From assembly GCA_012511135.1 (NCBI GenBank), contig JAAZGQ010000028.1:1-9195 (forward strand): DNA of 9,195 nt, given 5' to 3'. Both the position numbers and the translations under genes were made by a program. The DNA comes from Bacteroidales bacterium (GTDB lineage: Bacteria > Bacteroidota > Bacteroidia > Bacteroidales > UBA1402). Below the pieces are notes generated by a model. That model saw only the letters and a program-made list of their open reading frames with translations. It had not been told where the DNA came from and searched no databases. This document shows positions 1-6,966 of this stretch, in pieces. Position 1 is the first letter of the stretch; each line of letters starts with the position of its first letter.

Positions 1-324
1 CTGCCCTTTGCTTTAAAACGCCTGTATTACGTTTACGACATACCTTACGGCAGCCAGAGAGGTGGTCATGCTCACAAAGAACTGAAACAATGGGTGATAG
101 CCGCCAGCAGTTGTTTTGATGTTTTGCTCGACGACGGGCAGGAGCAAAAACGCTTCCGCCTGGACAGGCCTAATCTGGCTTTGGAAATACCGGCAGGCAT
201 CTGGAGAGAGATAAGTGGTTTTGCGTCCGGAGCCGTTGCATTGGTACTGGCCTCGGCAGAGTTCTCCGAAGCCGACTATATTCGTGATTACGAACAATTC
301 TTAGACTTCAGGTCATGCAATTAG
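1..324 (+). CDS. FdtA/QdtA-family dTDP-4-keto-6-deoxyglucose 3,4-ketoisomerase (5' end missing)
   Basis: The frame is open from base 1 to the TAG at 322-324 and encodes 107 residues of a small cupin. The N-terminus lies upstream; family members are about 130-140 residues, so roughly 25-30 are missing. The visible fragment carries the family hallmark DIPYGSQRGGHAH at residues 13-25. His23 and His25 match the two active-site histidines known in FdtA. A PAGIW loop (about residue 68) and the terminal ADYIRDYEQFLDF are also typical. Family members isomerise dTDP-4-keto-6-deoxy-D-glucose to a 3-keto sugar in the cytoplasm, the committed step to dTDP-Fuc3NAc or dTDP-Qui3NAc. Whether this one is FdtA-like (galacto) or QdtA-like (gluco) cannot be told from the fragment, so no symbol is given. 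The gene overlaps the next by 10 nt (ATGCAATTAG), implying translational coupling. The GTG at 94 is internal to the cupin and is not a start. Confidence 0.9.
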   Translation: MPFALKRLYYVYDIPYGSQRGGHAHKELKQWVIAASSCFDVLLDDGQEQKRFRLDRPNLALEIPAGIWREISGFASGAVALVLASAEFSEADYIRDYEQFLDFRSCN

Positions 325-1250
325 TCCGCTACAATCCAACAATGAAATCCCGGTGGGATAGTTTTGTGGCCGAATCCAAAAACGCCACTTTTTTGTTTTA
401 CAGGGATTACATGGATTATCATGCCGATCGCTTCTGCGATCATTCCCTCTTGTTTTACGAAAAGAATCATCTATTGGGCTTGTTGCCGGGCAATACAGAG
501 GCTGATATATATTATTCGCATCAGGGACTTACCTACGGGGGCTTTTTATTGTCCTCCTCTGCTACGACAGAGCAAGTCATTAAAATGCTGGATCTGTTGA
601 TGGCTTATTTAAAGGAAAATGGAGTCAAAAAGCTGATATACAAAAGTATACCATATTTTTATCACAAGATCCCGGCCGAAGAAGACTTGTATGCCCTTTA
701 CCTTAAAAAGGCTGTGTTAATTTCACGCAGCCTTTCGTCTGCCATACGATGCGATAGAGCTTTGCCTTTTTCTCATGCCCGAAAAGACGGATTGCGTAAG
801 GCTCGCAAGGCAGCTCTCAATTGTCAGGAAAGCACTGATTTGGCAGTTTTCTGGCCCATACTGGAACAGAATCTATGGGCAAGACATCAGCTGAGACCAG
901 TACATCAGCTGGACGAAATTTGTCGTTTGCACAAGGCCTTCCCGCAAAATATCCGCCTGTTTCTGGTAACAGAATCAGATAAGGCCCTGGCTGGCTGCCT
1001 GGTGTATGATACAGAAACCACAGCCCATATTCAGTATATTTCGTCCAATCAGCGGGGCAAAGCCCTGGGAGCTCTGGATTTCTTGTTCGAGTGGCTGATT
1101 TTCGATCGCTTCAAACACAAAGACTTCCTGGATTTTGGCATCTCCACCGACGACGATGGCTACAAGCTTGACAGGGGACTGTTGTTTCAAAAAGAAGGCT
1201 TCGGAGCCAGAGCCAGTGTTTACGATATCTATGCCCTCACTATTGATTAG
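315..1250 (+). CDS. FemAB-like GNAT-fold acyltransferase
   Basis: This 311-residue soluble protein has no signal peptide or membrane segment. The C-terminal part (about residues 210-305) looks like a GNAT fold. It has a strand-turn segment RLFLVTESDKALAGCLVYD, then TAHIQYISSNQRGKALGALDF as the acyl-CoA-loop and helix equivalent. It ends with FLDFGIST and LLFQKEGFGARASVYDIY, a pattern seen in FemAB-like GNAT proteins of Bacteroidota polysaccharide loci. The N-terminal half (about 1-130) resembles the first degenerate GNAT repeat of that superfamily. Relatives commonly sit beside fdtA/qdtA-type genes, so the likely role is transfer of an acyl or aminoacyl group to the amino group of the deoxyamino sugar. 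Substrate and donor are inferred, not seen. The start at 315 is favoured because it overlaps the upstream stop. No Shine-Dalgarno is present. Confidence 0.75.
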   Translation: MQLVRYNPTMKSRWDSFVAESKNATFLFYRDYMDYHADRFCDHSLLFYEKNHLLGLLPGNTEADIYYSHQGLTYGGFLLSSSATTEQVIKMLDLLMAYLKENGVKKLIYKSIPYFYHKIPAEEDLYALYLKKAVLISRSLSSAIRCDRALPFSHARKDGLRKARKAALNCQESTDLAVFWPILEQNLWARHQLRPVHQLDEICRLHKAFPQNIRLFLVTESDKALAGCLVYDTETTAHIQYISSNQRGKALGALDFLFEWLIFDRFKHKDFLDFGISTDDDGYKLDRGLLFQKEGFGARASVYDIYALTID

Positions 1251-1273
1251 AGAAACCAGCTGCTAGTTTTACT

Positions 1274-2773
1274 ATGGAAACACCGGAATCATCTTACAGG
1301 CAAATTGTTAAATCCACCGGCATCTTTGGAGGATCGCAATTGTTCAATATGTTGATCGGGGTGTTCAGAACCAAGGTGGCTGCCGCCTTGCTGGGGCCTC
1401 TGGGTGTGGGACTGATTGGTTTGTACCAGTCCATTATCGATATGATACGTTCGGTAAGCGATCTGGGTTTGCATTTCAGTTCAGTCAGGGATATGGCTCA
1501 GGCTAATGCCGGCGGCGATCAGCAACAGATTAATACCACTGCGCTGGTCCTGACCAGATGGATCGTTTTTACAGCCTTATTGGGAGCCTTGCTCTGTATT
1601 GCATTTTCAAAACAAATCAGTACGCTGGCTTTTGGTGACAGCAGCAAAAACGTCCAAATTTGCCTGTTATCTTTTTCGGTATTTGCCCTTACTCTGTCTG
1701 CGGGCCAAAGGTCGGTATTACAAGGTATGCGCAAAATAGCCTATATGGCCAAAGCTTCGGTGCTGGGCAGCCTGGCCGGTTTTGTCGTTGCTTCGGTTTT
1801 GTATTTGATGCTGGGGCAGGAGGGTATCGTTCCGGCCCTGCTGGCTGCTGCCTTGCTGAGCCTGGCTTTTAGCTGGTGGTACAGGCATAAGCTGCCAATC
1901 AAAAAAGCGAGTCTGAGCATACGTGAAACTTACCAGCGGGGCAGGAAAATGGTTGCCCTGGGCTTGTTTACCATGTTGTCGGGTGTTATCAGCACGCTGA
2001 CCATGCTGGTTTTAAAAAGTCAAATTGGCCGTTGGGCCGATCTTGAAACCGTAGGTTTGTTTCAATCTTCCTGGTCTCTTACAGCCATCTATCTTTCGGC
2101 CATTTTGAGCGCTATGTCTGCCGATTATTATCCCCGGCTTTGTGAACTGAGCGATGACAATCCCAAAATGGTTCGTTTTGTAAATGAACAACTGCGGGTA
2201 GTATTGCTGGTGGCTACACCACTGGTGGTGGGGATGTTGCTTTTTGCTCCCTGGGTATTGCATTTGTTTTATTCGGCCAAATTCGTGCCGGCCGAAGGGC
2301 TCTTGCGTTGGCAGATTGCCGGCAGCTTCCTCAAAGTACTGAGTTGGCCTTTTGGCTATATTTTGCTCAGCCGCTCCAAGGGGTTGATGTTTTTGTTGAC
2401 TGAACTGCTCTGGCATGGCTCCTATCTGGCTCTTACCTGGCTGCTTTGGGATCCTCTGGGACTGGCTGCTGCCGGTTTGGCCTTTTTGTTGGCCTATATA
2501 CTGTATACTGTTTGTCTACTGTTGTTGGCCCGTCGCATTTGTCGTTTCAGAATGCAAGGCGAGAATCTGTATTTTTTGGGCTTCTTTATTTTCTTTGTGC
2601 TTGCGGCTTTTTTGCTGGCGCATACATTCAATCCGGAGCATTGGATTAAATGGCCGATCTCAGGGCTGATCTTAGTGGCCTGCAGCTATACCTCTTTACG
2701 GGAACTCAACAGAATCTGGCCGCTCAAAGAGCTGTGGGCCAGCCTAAAAAAACGCTTAACAAAAGATGAATAA
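1274..2773 (+). CDS. wzx: Wzx-type O-antigen/repeat-unit flippase
   Basis: This 499-residue polytopic membrane protein belongs to the MOP/PST flippase superfamily. It moves undecaprenyl-diphosphate-linked repeat units from the cytoplasmic to the periplasmic face of the inner membrane. The N-terminus KSTGIFGGSQLFNMLIGVFR followed by KVAALLGPLGVGLIGLYQS-like sequence (residues 13-52) is characteristic of the 'O-antigen translocase' (WzxE-like) branch. About 13-14 hydrophobic segments can be picked out, roughly at 15-32, 36-58, 92-113, 128-145, 160-180, 183-202, 226-247, 260-282, 307-330, 345-366, 370-391, 395-418, 432-450 and 457-472. Length matches the family. It starts 23 nt after the GNAT gene and its last 8 nt overlap the next glycosyltransferase gene. 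A wzx with downstream glycosyltransferases points to a Wzx/Wzy-dependent pathway, or an ECA-like one. Confidence 0.9.
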   Translation: METPESSYRQIVKSTGIFGGSQLFNMLIGVFRTKVAAALLGPLGVGLIGLYQSIIDMIRSVSDLGLHFSSVRDMAQANAGGDQQQINTTALVLTRWIVFTALLGALLCIAFSKQISTLAFGDSSKNVQICLLSFSVFALTLSAGQRSVLQGMRKIAYMAKASVLGSLAGFVVASVLYLMLGQEGIVPALLAAALLSLAFSWWYRHKLPIKKASLSIRETYQRGRKMVALGLFTMLSGVISTLTMLVLKSQIGRWADLETVGLFQSSWSLTAIYLSAILSAMSADYYPRLCELSDDNPKMVRFVNEQLRVVLLVATPLVVGMLLFAPWVLHLFYSAKFVPAEGLLRWQIAGSFLKVLSWPFGYILLSRSKGLMFLLTELLWHGSYLALTWLLWDPLGLAAAGLAFLLAYILYTVCLLLLARRICRFRMQGENLYFLGFFIFFVLAAFLLAHTFNPEHWIKWPISGLILVACSYTSLRELNRIWPLKELWASLKKRLTKDE

Positions 2774-3740
2774 TCCTTTGGTGTCCATATTGATTTTGGC
2801 CTATAATCAGCAGGAATACATTGCTGATTGTCTGGATTCGGCTTTGGCCCAGCAGGGAGATTTTTATTATGAAATAGTACTTGCCGAGGATGCCTCAACT
2901 GACGGCACTTTGCAGATTTGCAAAGAGTATCAAAGGCGTTATCCCGACAAAATTGTACTCTTGAGCAATCGTGACAACCGGGGAGTGGTACAGAATTATT
3001 TTAATGCACTGAATCATTGTCGGGGAGAGTTTATTGCCGATTGCGGGGGAGACGATTACTGGCCCGATCCCCTGCGTTTGAATAAACAATTGAAGCTTCT
3101 TGTCGGTGATGCGGCCATGAGTATGGTCTACGGACAATGGAAAACCCTGAAAGCATCGGAGCTAAAAAGCAAGGATTCTGCTGAATCGCAAACTAGTAGG
3201 AAATACGACCCCGCTGATTTTGGTCCTCAGACAGCGGCCCGTTTTCTGAACCGGTTGTATAAACCCGAAATTGTTCTCTCTACAGCTTTATACAGGAAAA
3301 GCTTTGTATTGGAGGCTCTGCAGAAAAACCCGGATTTGTTTTTGAACCCGGATTACCGCACCGAGGACCTCTCGGTGCTGACGGCCCTGTTACTACGCGG
3401 CCCGGCCTGCTATTTGCCGGAATGTTTCTTGGTTTACCGGGTTCAGGAAAACTCTGTCAGCCATTCCGTAGAGCAGGACAAGTATTATCGTTTTGCCTGG
3501 AGCAGCTTCAGGCAAAGCCTCGACTGGGCCGGGCATATCGGATTGAAGCTCAAGGAAATTCTGCCCTATTTGCAAAGCAGATACAGCAATTACCTGCATT
3601 ATGCTTTCAGGGCCGGGGACAAGCAGCTGGCCCGCCTCTTGAGAAAAGCTGTAAGAGGATATACTTACCGTCCTTCTTTGAAAAACGAATTAAAGTACTA
3701 CCTGAGTCAATGTTCCTTCAAAAAGTCTAAAGCCCTATGA
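2766..3740 (+). CDS. Family 2 glycosyltransferase (GT-A)
   Basis: This 324-residue cytoplasmic enzyme opens with the GT2 nucleotide-binding strand VSILILAYNQQEYIADCLDS (from residue 6). Next comes the EDASTDGT motif (41-48) for the uridine/thymidine pocket. FIADCGGDDYW (89-99) carries the DXD-type metal-binding Asp96-Asp97. The acidic pair in YRTEDLS (Glu200-Asp201) is placed as the catalytic base seen in GT2 enzymes. A following YRVQENSVSHS segment is common in Bacteroidota GT2 proteins of capsule loci. The C-terminal 80 residues are helical and basic and may associate with the membrane. The enzyme presumably adds one sugar to the lipid-linked repeat unit; donor and linkage cannot be predicted. 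Its start ATGAATAA overlaps the wzx stop by 8 nt, and its own stop overlaps the next start by 4 nt (ATGA). Confidence 0.9.
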   Translation: MNNPLVSILILAYNQQEYIADCLDSALAQQGDFYYEIVLAEDASTDGTLQICKEYQRRYPDKIVLLSNRDNRGVVQNYFNALNHCRGEFIADCGGDDYWPDPLRLNKQLKLLVGDAAMSMVYGQWKTLKASELKSKDSAESQTSRKYDPADFGPQTAARFLNRLYKPEIVLSTALYRKSFVLEALQKNPDLFLNPDYRTEDLSVLTALLLRGPACYLPECFLVYRVQENSVSHSVEQDKYYRFAWSSFRQSLDWAGHIGLKLKEILPYLQSRYSNYLHYAFRAGDKQLARLLRKAVRGYTYRPSLKNELKYYLSQCSFKKSKAL

Positions 3741-5863
3741 AACTACTGTTCCTGCTTCCGGAATATCCTTCTTTGGGTGGAGTTCAGACTGTGACCACTC
3801 AGATGGCCAATTATTTTCAGGCTCTCGGCTACGAACTGAGCATTTTGAGTTTGCCCCCCGGACAAGCTTCCGCTTCCTCTTCGGGCCAGCTTGCCGCCCC
3901 GGAATCCGTTCTCTCGCCTGAGCTTCGTCCCGTTTCCTTGCCTGAACAGCTTTCCGATCGGTCTCCGGCTAAGCCTTTGCGAATTGCCCTGGACCAAAGA
4001 GTCAAACTGACATATTTACCAGACATTACCGATTACAATTCAAAACAGAATCTCAGTTTCATACGCGATTACGTAGAGCAAAAGGGGATTTCGATTGTGA
4101 TCAACCAAGGTGCTTTTTCCAAAGCCTATTTATTGTTCCGTAACGACAAGCAGCACAAAGTTATCAATGTACTCAGAGGCTGCCCGGCCTGGGAACCCGT
4201 GCGCAAACGCAAGCTCAGCACCTTCAAAAACGCAGTACTGTCTACACGCGGAATCAAGAAAAGAATACCGGCTACTCTGCGTTTTCTGGGCTTAAAAATT
4301 GTTCCCGGACTGGCGGCAGCCCTGGCAAGGAAAGAATTGTTCAGCAAGATTGTGCAGGCTGCCCGTTTTGTGGTGCTGGCTCCGGCTTATATCGAAGAAC
4401 TGCATGCTATGTGGCCCGCAAAAATTCCCACCGGACAAATTCAGGCCATTGCCAACCCTCTTACCGGCCAGGCCGTTGTTTCTGCCCGTAAACCACAGCT
4501 GATGTATGCCGGCCGGCTGAGCAGAGAAGACAAGCGGGTAGACCGTTTGTTTCGCATCTGGAAGCTAATCCAGGATCAGGTGCCCGCCTGGTCTTTCAGG
4601 ATCATCGGCCAAGGCCCCGAACAGGCAAAACTGGAAAGCTATGCGCTTAAACTAGGGCTAAAAAGATTGAGTTTCGAAGCCCCTCGTATGGACGACAGCC
4701 TCTATGCCGAGGCTTCAATAATTTGTTTGTCTTCGTCTTACGAAGGCTATGGCATGGTGCTGCTCGAGGCCCGTCAGGCGGGCATTGTGCCAATAGCATT
4801 TGATTGCAGTGCCGGTGTACGCGATGTCATTAGTCATCAACGCAACGGCTTGCTGATACCGGCCTTTGACGAAAAAGCCTTTGCCGACAGCCTGCTCAAA
4901 CTTATCAGTGACGACAGTCTGCGCAACAGACTTTCGCTACAAGCCATAGAAGATGCCTGGCAAAACGATATTGAACGTATAGGCCCGCAGTGGACTGCTT
5001 TATTTGAGGAATTGCTTTCTGAAAAGGAGGCCTCTGATGAACAGGCGACAAGCAAACTGGAAGTCTTGATTTCTACTTGCGGAAAGCCTTTACAGTCTAT
5101 TGTTGATCGATTGCCCCAGCCCCTGGAGGGGGTAGCTTATCTTATTTCCAGCCAGAAAGCGCAGGATCCGGAGCAGCCCCAACGCCCGGACATTCGCATC
5201 AGCTATACCGACAGCTCCGGCATAGCAGCCAACCGCAACAACAGCATCAAAGCCTCAAGCGGGCAATTTGTCTGGCTGCTCGATGACGATGTGCGTTTTG
5301 AGCAGGCCGACCTTATACGCATACAAGAATGTTACGATTCAATGCCGGAAATTGATGTGGCCTGTTTCCGTATCAGGACTCCCGAAGGCCGACCTTATCG
5401 CAACTATAAAGAGCAGGCATTCAGGATGAAAAGCTTCGACGATATCCGTGACGTCAGCTCCATAGAGATAACATTCAGACTGGACTCTGTCAGGGCCAGA
5501 GGCCTGGCTTTTGACGAACGTTTCGGATTGGGCAGGGAATGGCCTTGCGGTGAAGAATTCTTGTTTTTGGCGGCTTGCCTCAAAGCCGGTTTGCACCTCC
5601 ATTATTTTCCATATCCGGTGGTAGAACATCCTTACGAAAGCACTATTAAAAACCTGAGCCAATACAGCCCGGTTTTGCTTGAGAAATCGGGAGCCGTCAA
5701 TGCCGTTATCTACGGAAGAAAAGCCTGTTTGAGAAATTTTCTTTCGCTGTTCAAAGCCCGTAAAGCCATCAAAAATGAAGGTTTGTCTGCCTGTGATTTC
5801 TTGCGTCACAAAAACCGGGGCAGCCGTAAACTTCTTAAATCCGGACGAGATGGAAGGGCCTGA
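3737..5863 (+). CDS. Bifunctional GT4-GT2 fusion glycosyltransferase
   Basis: A single open frame of 708 residues carries two complete-looking glycosyltransferase domains. Residues 1-430 are a GT-B fold of the GT4 family. They include LLPEYPSLGGVQTVT (6-20) as the N-terminal acceptor loop and LMYAGRLSREDKRVD (255-269) opening the donor domain. IIGQGPE (289-295) follows, then the EX7E signature Glu336 to Glu344 in YEGYGMVLLE. Residues 441-680 are a GT-A domain of the GT2 type: LEVLISTCGK (441-450), the GIAANRNNSIKAS helix, the metal-binding DDDV at 516-519, and GEEF (605-608) as the probable catalytic-base region. A hydrophilic linker (about 429-440) joins them. Residues 41-83 form a Ser/Pro/Ala-rich insertion. 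The C-terminus is basic. The two domains probably add consecutive sugars. The gene overlaps its neighbours by 4 and 14 nt. Confidence 0.88.
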   Translation: MKLLFLLPEYPSLGGVQTVTTQMANYFQALGYELSILSLPPGQASASSSGQLAAPESVLSPELRPVSLPEQLSDRSPAKPLRIALDQRVKLTYLPDITDYNSKQNLSFIRDYVEQKGISIVINQGAFSKAYLLFRNDKQHKVINVLRGCPAWEPVRKRKLSTFKNAVLSTRGIKKRIPATLRFLGLKIVPGLAAALARKELFSKIVQAARFVVLAPAYIEELHAMWPAKIPTGQIQAIANPLTGQAVVSARKPQLMYAGRLSREDKRVDRLFRIWKLIQDQVPAWSFRIIGQGPEQAKLESYALKLGLKRLSFEAPRMDDSLYAEASIICLSSSYEGYGMVLLEARQAGIVPIAFDCSAGVRDVISHQRNGLLIPAFDEKAFADSLLKLISDDSLRNRLSLQAIEDAWQNDIERIGPQWTALFEELLSEKEASDEQATSKLEVLISTCGKPLQSIVDRLPQPLEGVAYLISSQKAQDPEQPQRPDIRISYTDSSGIAANRNNSIKASSGQFVWLLDDDVRFEQADLIRIQECYDSMPEIDVACFRIRTPEGRPYRNYKEQAFRMKSFDDIRDVSSIEITFRLDSVRARGLAFDERFGLGREWPCGEEFLFLAACLKAGLHLHYFPYPVVEHPYESTIKNLSQYSPVLLEKSGAVNAVIYGRKACLRNFLSLFKARKAIKNEGLSACDFLRHKNRGSRKLLKSGRDGRA

Positions 5864-6869
5864 AATTTCGGTTTTTATTCCGGTCTACAACGGCAGCACT
5901 TACCTGCAAGAAACTTTGGAGGCTGTATTAAATCAAAGCTTTACCAATTTCGAGCTGCTGGCTGTCGATGACAGTTCCACAGACGACAGCTGGCGCATAT
6001 TACAGGACTACGCCGCGCGCGACCGGCGAATGCGAATAATGCAAAAAGAGCGCGGAGGCAATGTGCCCAAATCCTGGAATGCGGTTCGTCCCCTGCTCCG
6101 GGGCGAGTTTGTGTTTTATCTTTCTCAGGACGATCTGTTGTCGCCGGATTGTTTTGAACAAATGATTCTCCGTCAGCAGGAATGCGATGCCGATTGTGTG
6201 TTGCCTGATATGCTGCGTTTTGAGCAGAATCTCTCTGATGCAGACGAAGAGCAGGCCATTATTGCACCCAATGCTGACTACAGCCAGGTACTGGACGGGC
6301 GAACAGCCTTTTTGCTCAGCCTCGACTGGCGAATTCATGGCTTTATGCTCTGTCGCAGGCAATTTTACAGCGATGAAGAGTTTGACGAGAACACTTTCAA
6401 CAGCGATGAATATGTTAGCCGCAAGATCTTTTTGCATTGCAGACGGCTGGCATTCTCAAAAGGGCGTTTTTACTACAGAAGAGGCAATCCCGACAGCATT
6501 ACAAATCCCGGTCAGCCCCTGCGTTATCAGGTCTTGCGAACCAATCGCCGGCTTATGCGGCTGATGCAGGAGCAGAACTTTGAACTACAAGAACTGGAGG
6601 CTTACCGCAGGCAGATTTTCGATGCTTACATTGGTCTTTACCGCTATTTCATTAAGAATAAAAACAACTATACGCCCATAGAGCAAAGCGAGATAAAAGC
6701 TCTTTTCAAAGAAGAATACGCTGCTTTCGGCAAAGACAAAAAAGTCTATATATCGGCTTACCGACAGTTAAGTCTAAAACAAAAAATTAAAATAGTACTG
6801 ATGTTAAGCGCCTATGGTTCATTTGGTTTTATCAATTATCTGGACTTTTTTTTACACAGAGCCAAATAA
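5850..6869 (+). CDS. Family 2 glycosyltransferase (GT-A)
   Basis: From the ATG at 5850 this encodes 339 residues. An in-frame ATG at 5775 would add 25 residues with no GT2 character and enlarge the overlap with the upstream gene to 89 nt. The 5850 start puts the first beta strand (ISVFIPVYNGSTYLQ) at residue 6, as in other GT2 enzymes, and gives a 14-nt overlap like the other junctions here. Motifs are VDDSSTDDSW (39-48), FYLSQDDLLSPD (89-100) with the metal-binding Asp94-Asp95, NSDEYVSRK (184-192) as the likely catalytic-base region, and FYYRRGNPDSIT (207-218). The last 30 residues are more hydrophobic and may lie against the membrane. It is the last gene of the polysaccharide cluster in this window. 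Donor and acceptor are unknown. Confidence 0.9.
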   Translation: MEGPEISVFIPVYNGSTYLQETLEAVLNQSFTNFELLAVDDSSTDDSWRILQDYAARDRRMRIMQKERGGNVPKSWNAVRPLLRGEFVFYLSQDDLLSPDCFEQMILRQQECDADCVLPDMLRFEQNLSDADEEQAIIAPNADYSQVLDGRTAFLLSLDWRIHGFMLCRRQFYSDEEFDENTFNSDEYVSRKIFLHCRRLAFSKGRFYYRRGNPDSITNPGQPLRYQVLRTNRRLMRLMQEQNFELQELEAYRRQIFDAYIGLYRYFIKNKNNYTPIEQSEIKALFKEEYAAFGKDKKVYISAYRQLSLKQKIKIVLMLSAYGSFGFINYLDFFLHRAK

Positions 6870-6966
6870 AATTTCAGACATGAATTAAACCCAAACCTGA
6901 AGTATTAATCCAAACAGGATGTAAAACCAAAGCAGGAAGAAAACCATCAATCTGGCAAAAAACAAC
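6870..6966 (+). other. Intergenic gap at the end of the polysaccharide cluster
   Basis: These 97 nt separate the last glycosyltransferase from the agmatine deiminase gene. The plus strand is strongly A-rich and G/T-poor. I find no TAnnTTTG promoter element on either strand, no hairpin followed by a T run, and no Shine-Dalgarno before the ATG at 6967. CCAAA recurs at 6891, 6910 and 6927. How transcription of the downstream gene begins is not visible here, so read-through from the cluster cannot be excluded. Confidence 0.5.
6910..6943 (+). repeat. Imperfect 17-nt tandem duplication
   Basis: CCAAACAGGATGTAAAA (6910-6926) is followed immediately by CCAAAGCAGGAAGAAAA (6927-6943). With one single-base gap in each copy they align with only one mismatch. 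A third, looser CCAAAC-start sits at 6891. This is probably a slippage or duplication product in A-rich spacer. No function is evident. Confidence 0.4.

Noticed and set aside
2012..2416. Minus-strand open frame of 134 codons within wzx.
   Set aside because: Rich in Gln, His and Pro with no hydrophobic core or motif, as expected from the complement of a membrane-protein gene.
5022..5069. AAAAGGAGG followed at good spacing by TGATGA at the GT4-GT2 seam, looking like a fossil stop/start junction with a Shine-Dalgarno.
   Set aside because: The ATG at 5037 runs into TGA after ten codons and is not in the frame of the GT2 domain, and the TGA is not in the GT4 frame. Turning it into two genes would need two indels, and no other gene here uses a Shine-Dalgarno. 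Coincidence is more likely.
5339..5809. Minus-strand open frame of 156 codons.
   Set aside because: It lies wholly inside the GT2 half of the fusion gene, has no recognisable motif and no promoter; a shadow of the real frame.
5775..5849. Longer start (ATG 5775) for the last glycosyltransferase.
   Set aside because: The extra 25 residues lack GT2 character and force an 89-nt overlap; the ATG at 5850 places the first strand where the family has it.
6000..6437. Minus-strand open frame of 145 codons.
   Set aside because: Antisense to a well-supported GT2 gene; composition is that of a reverse-strand shadow.
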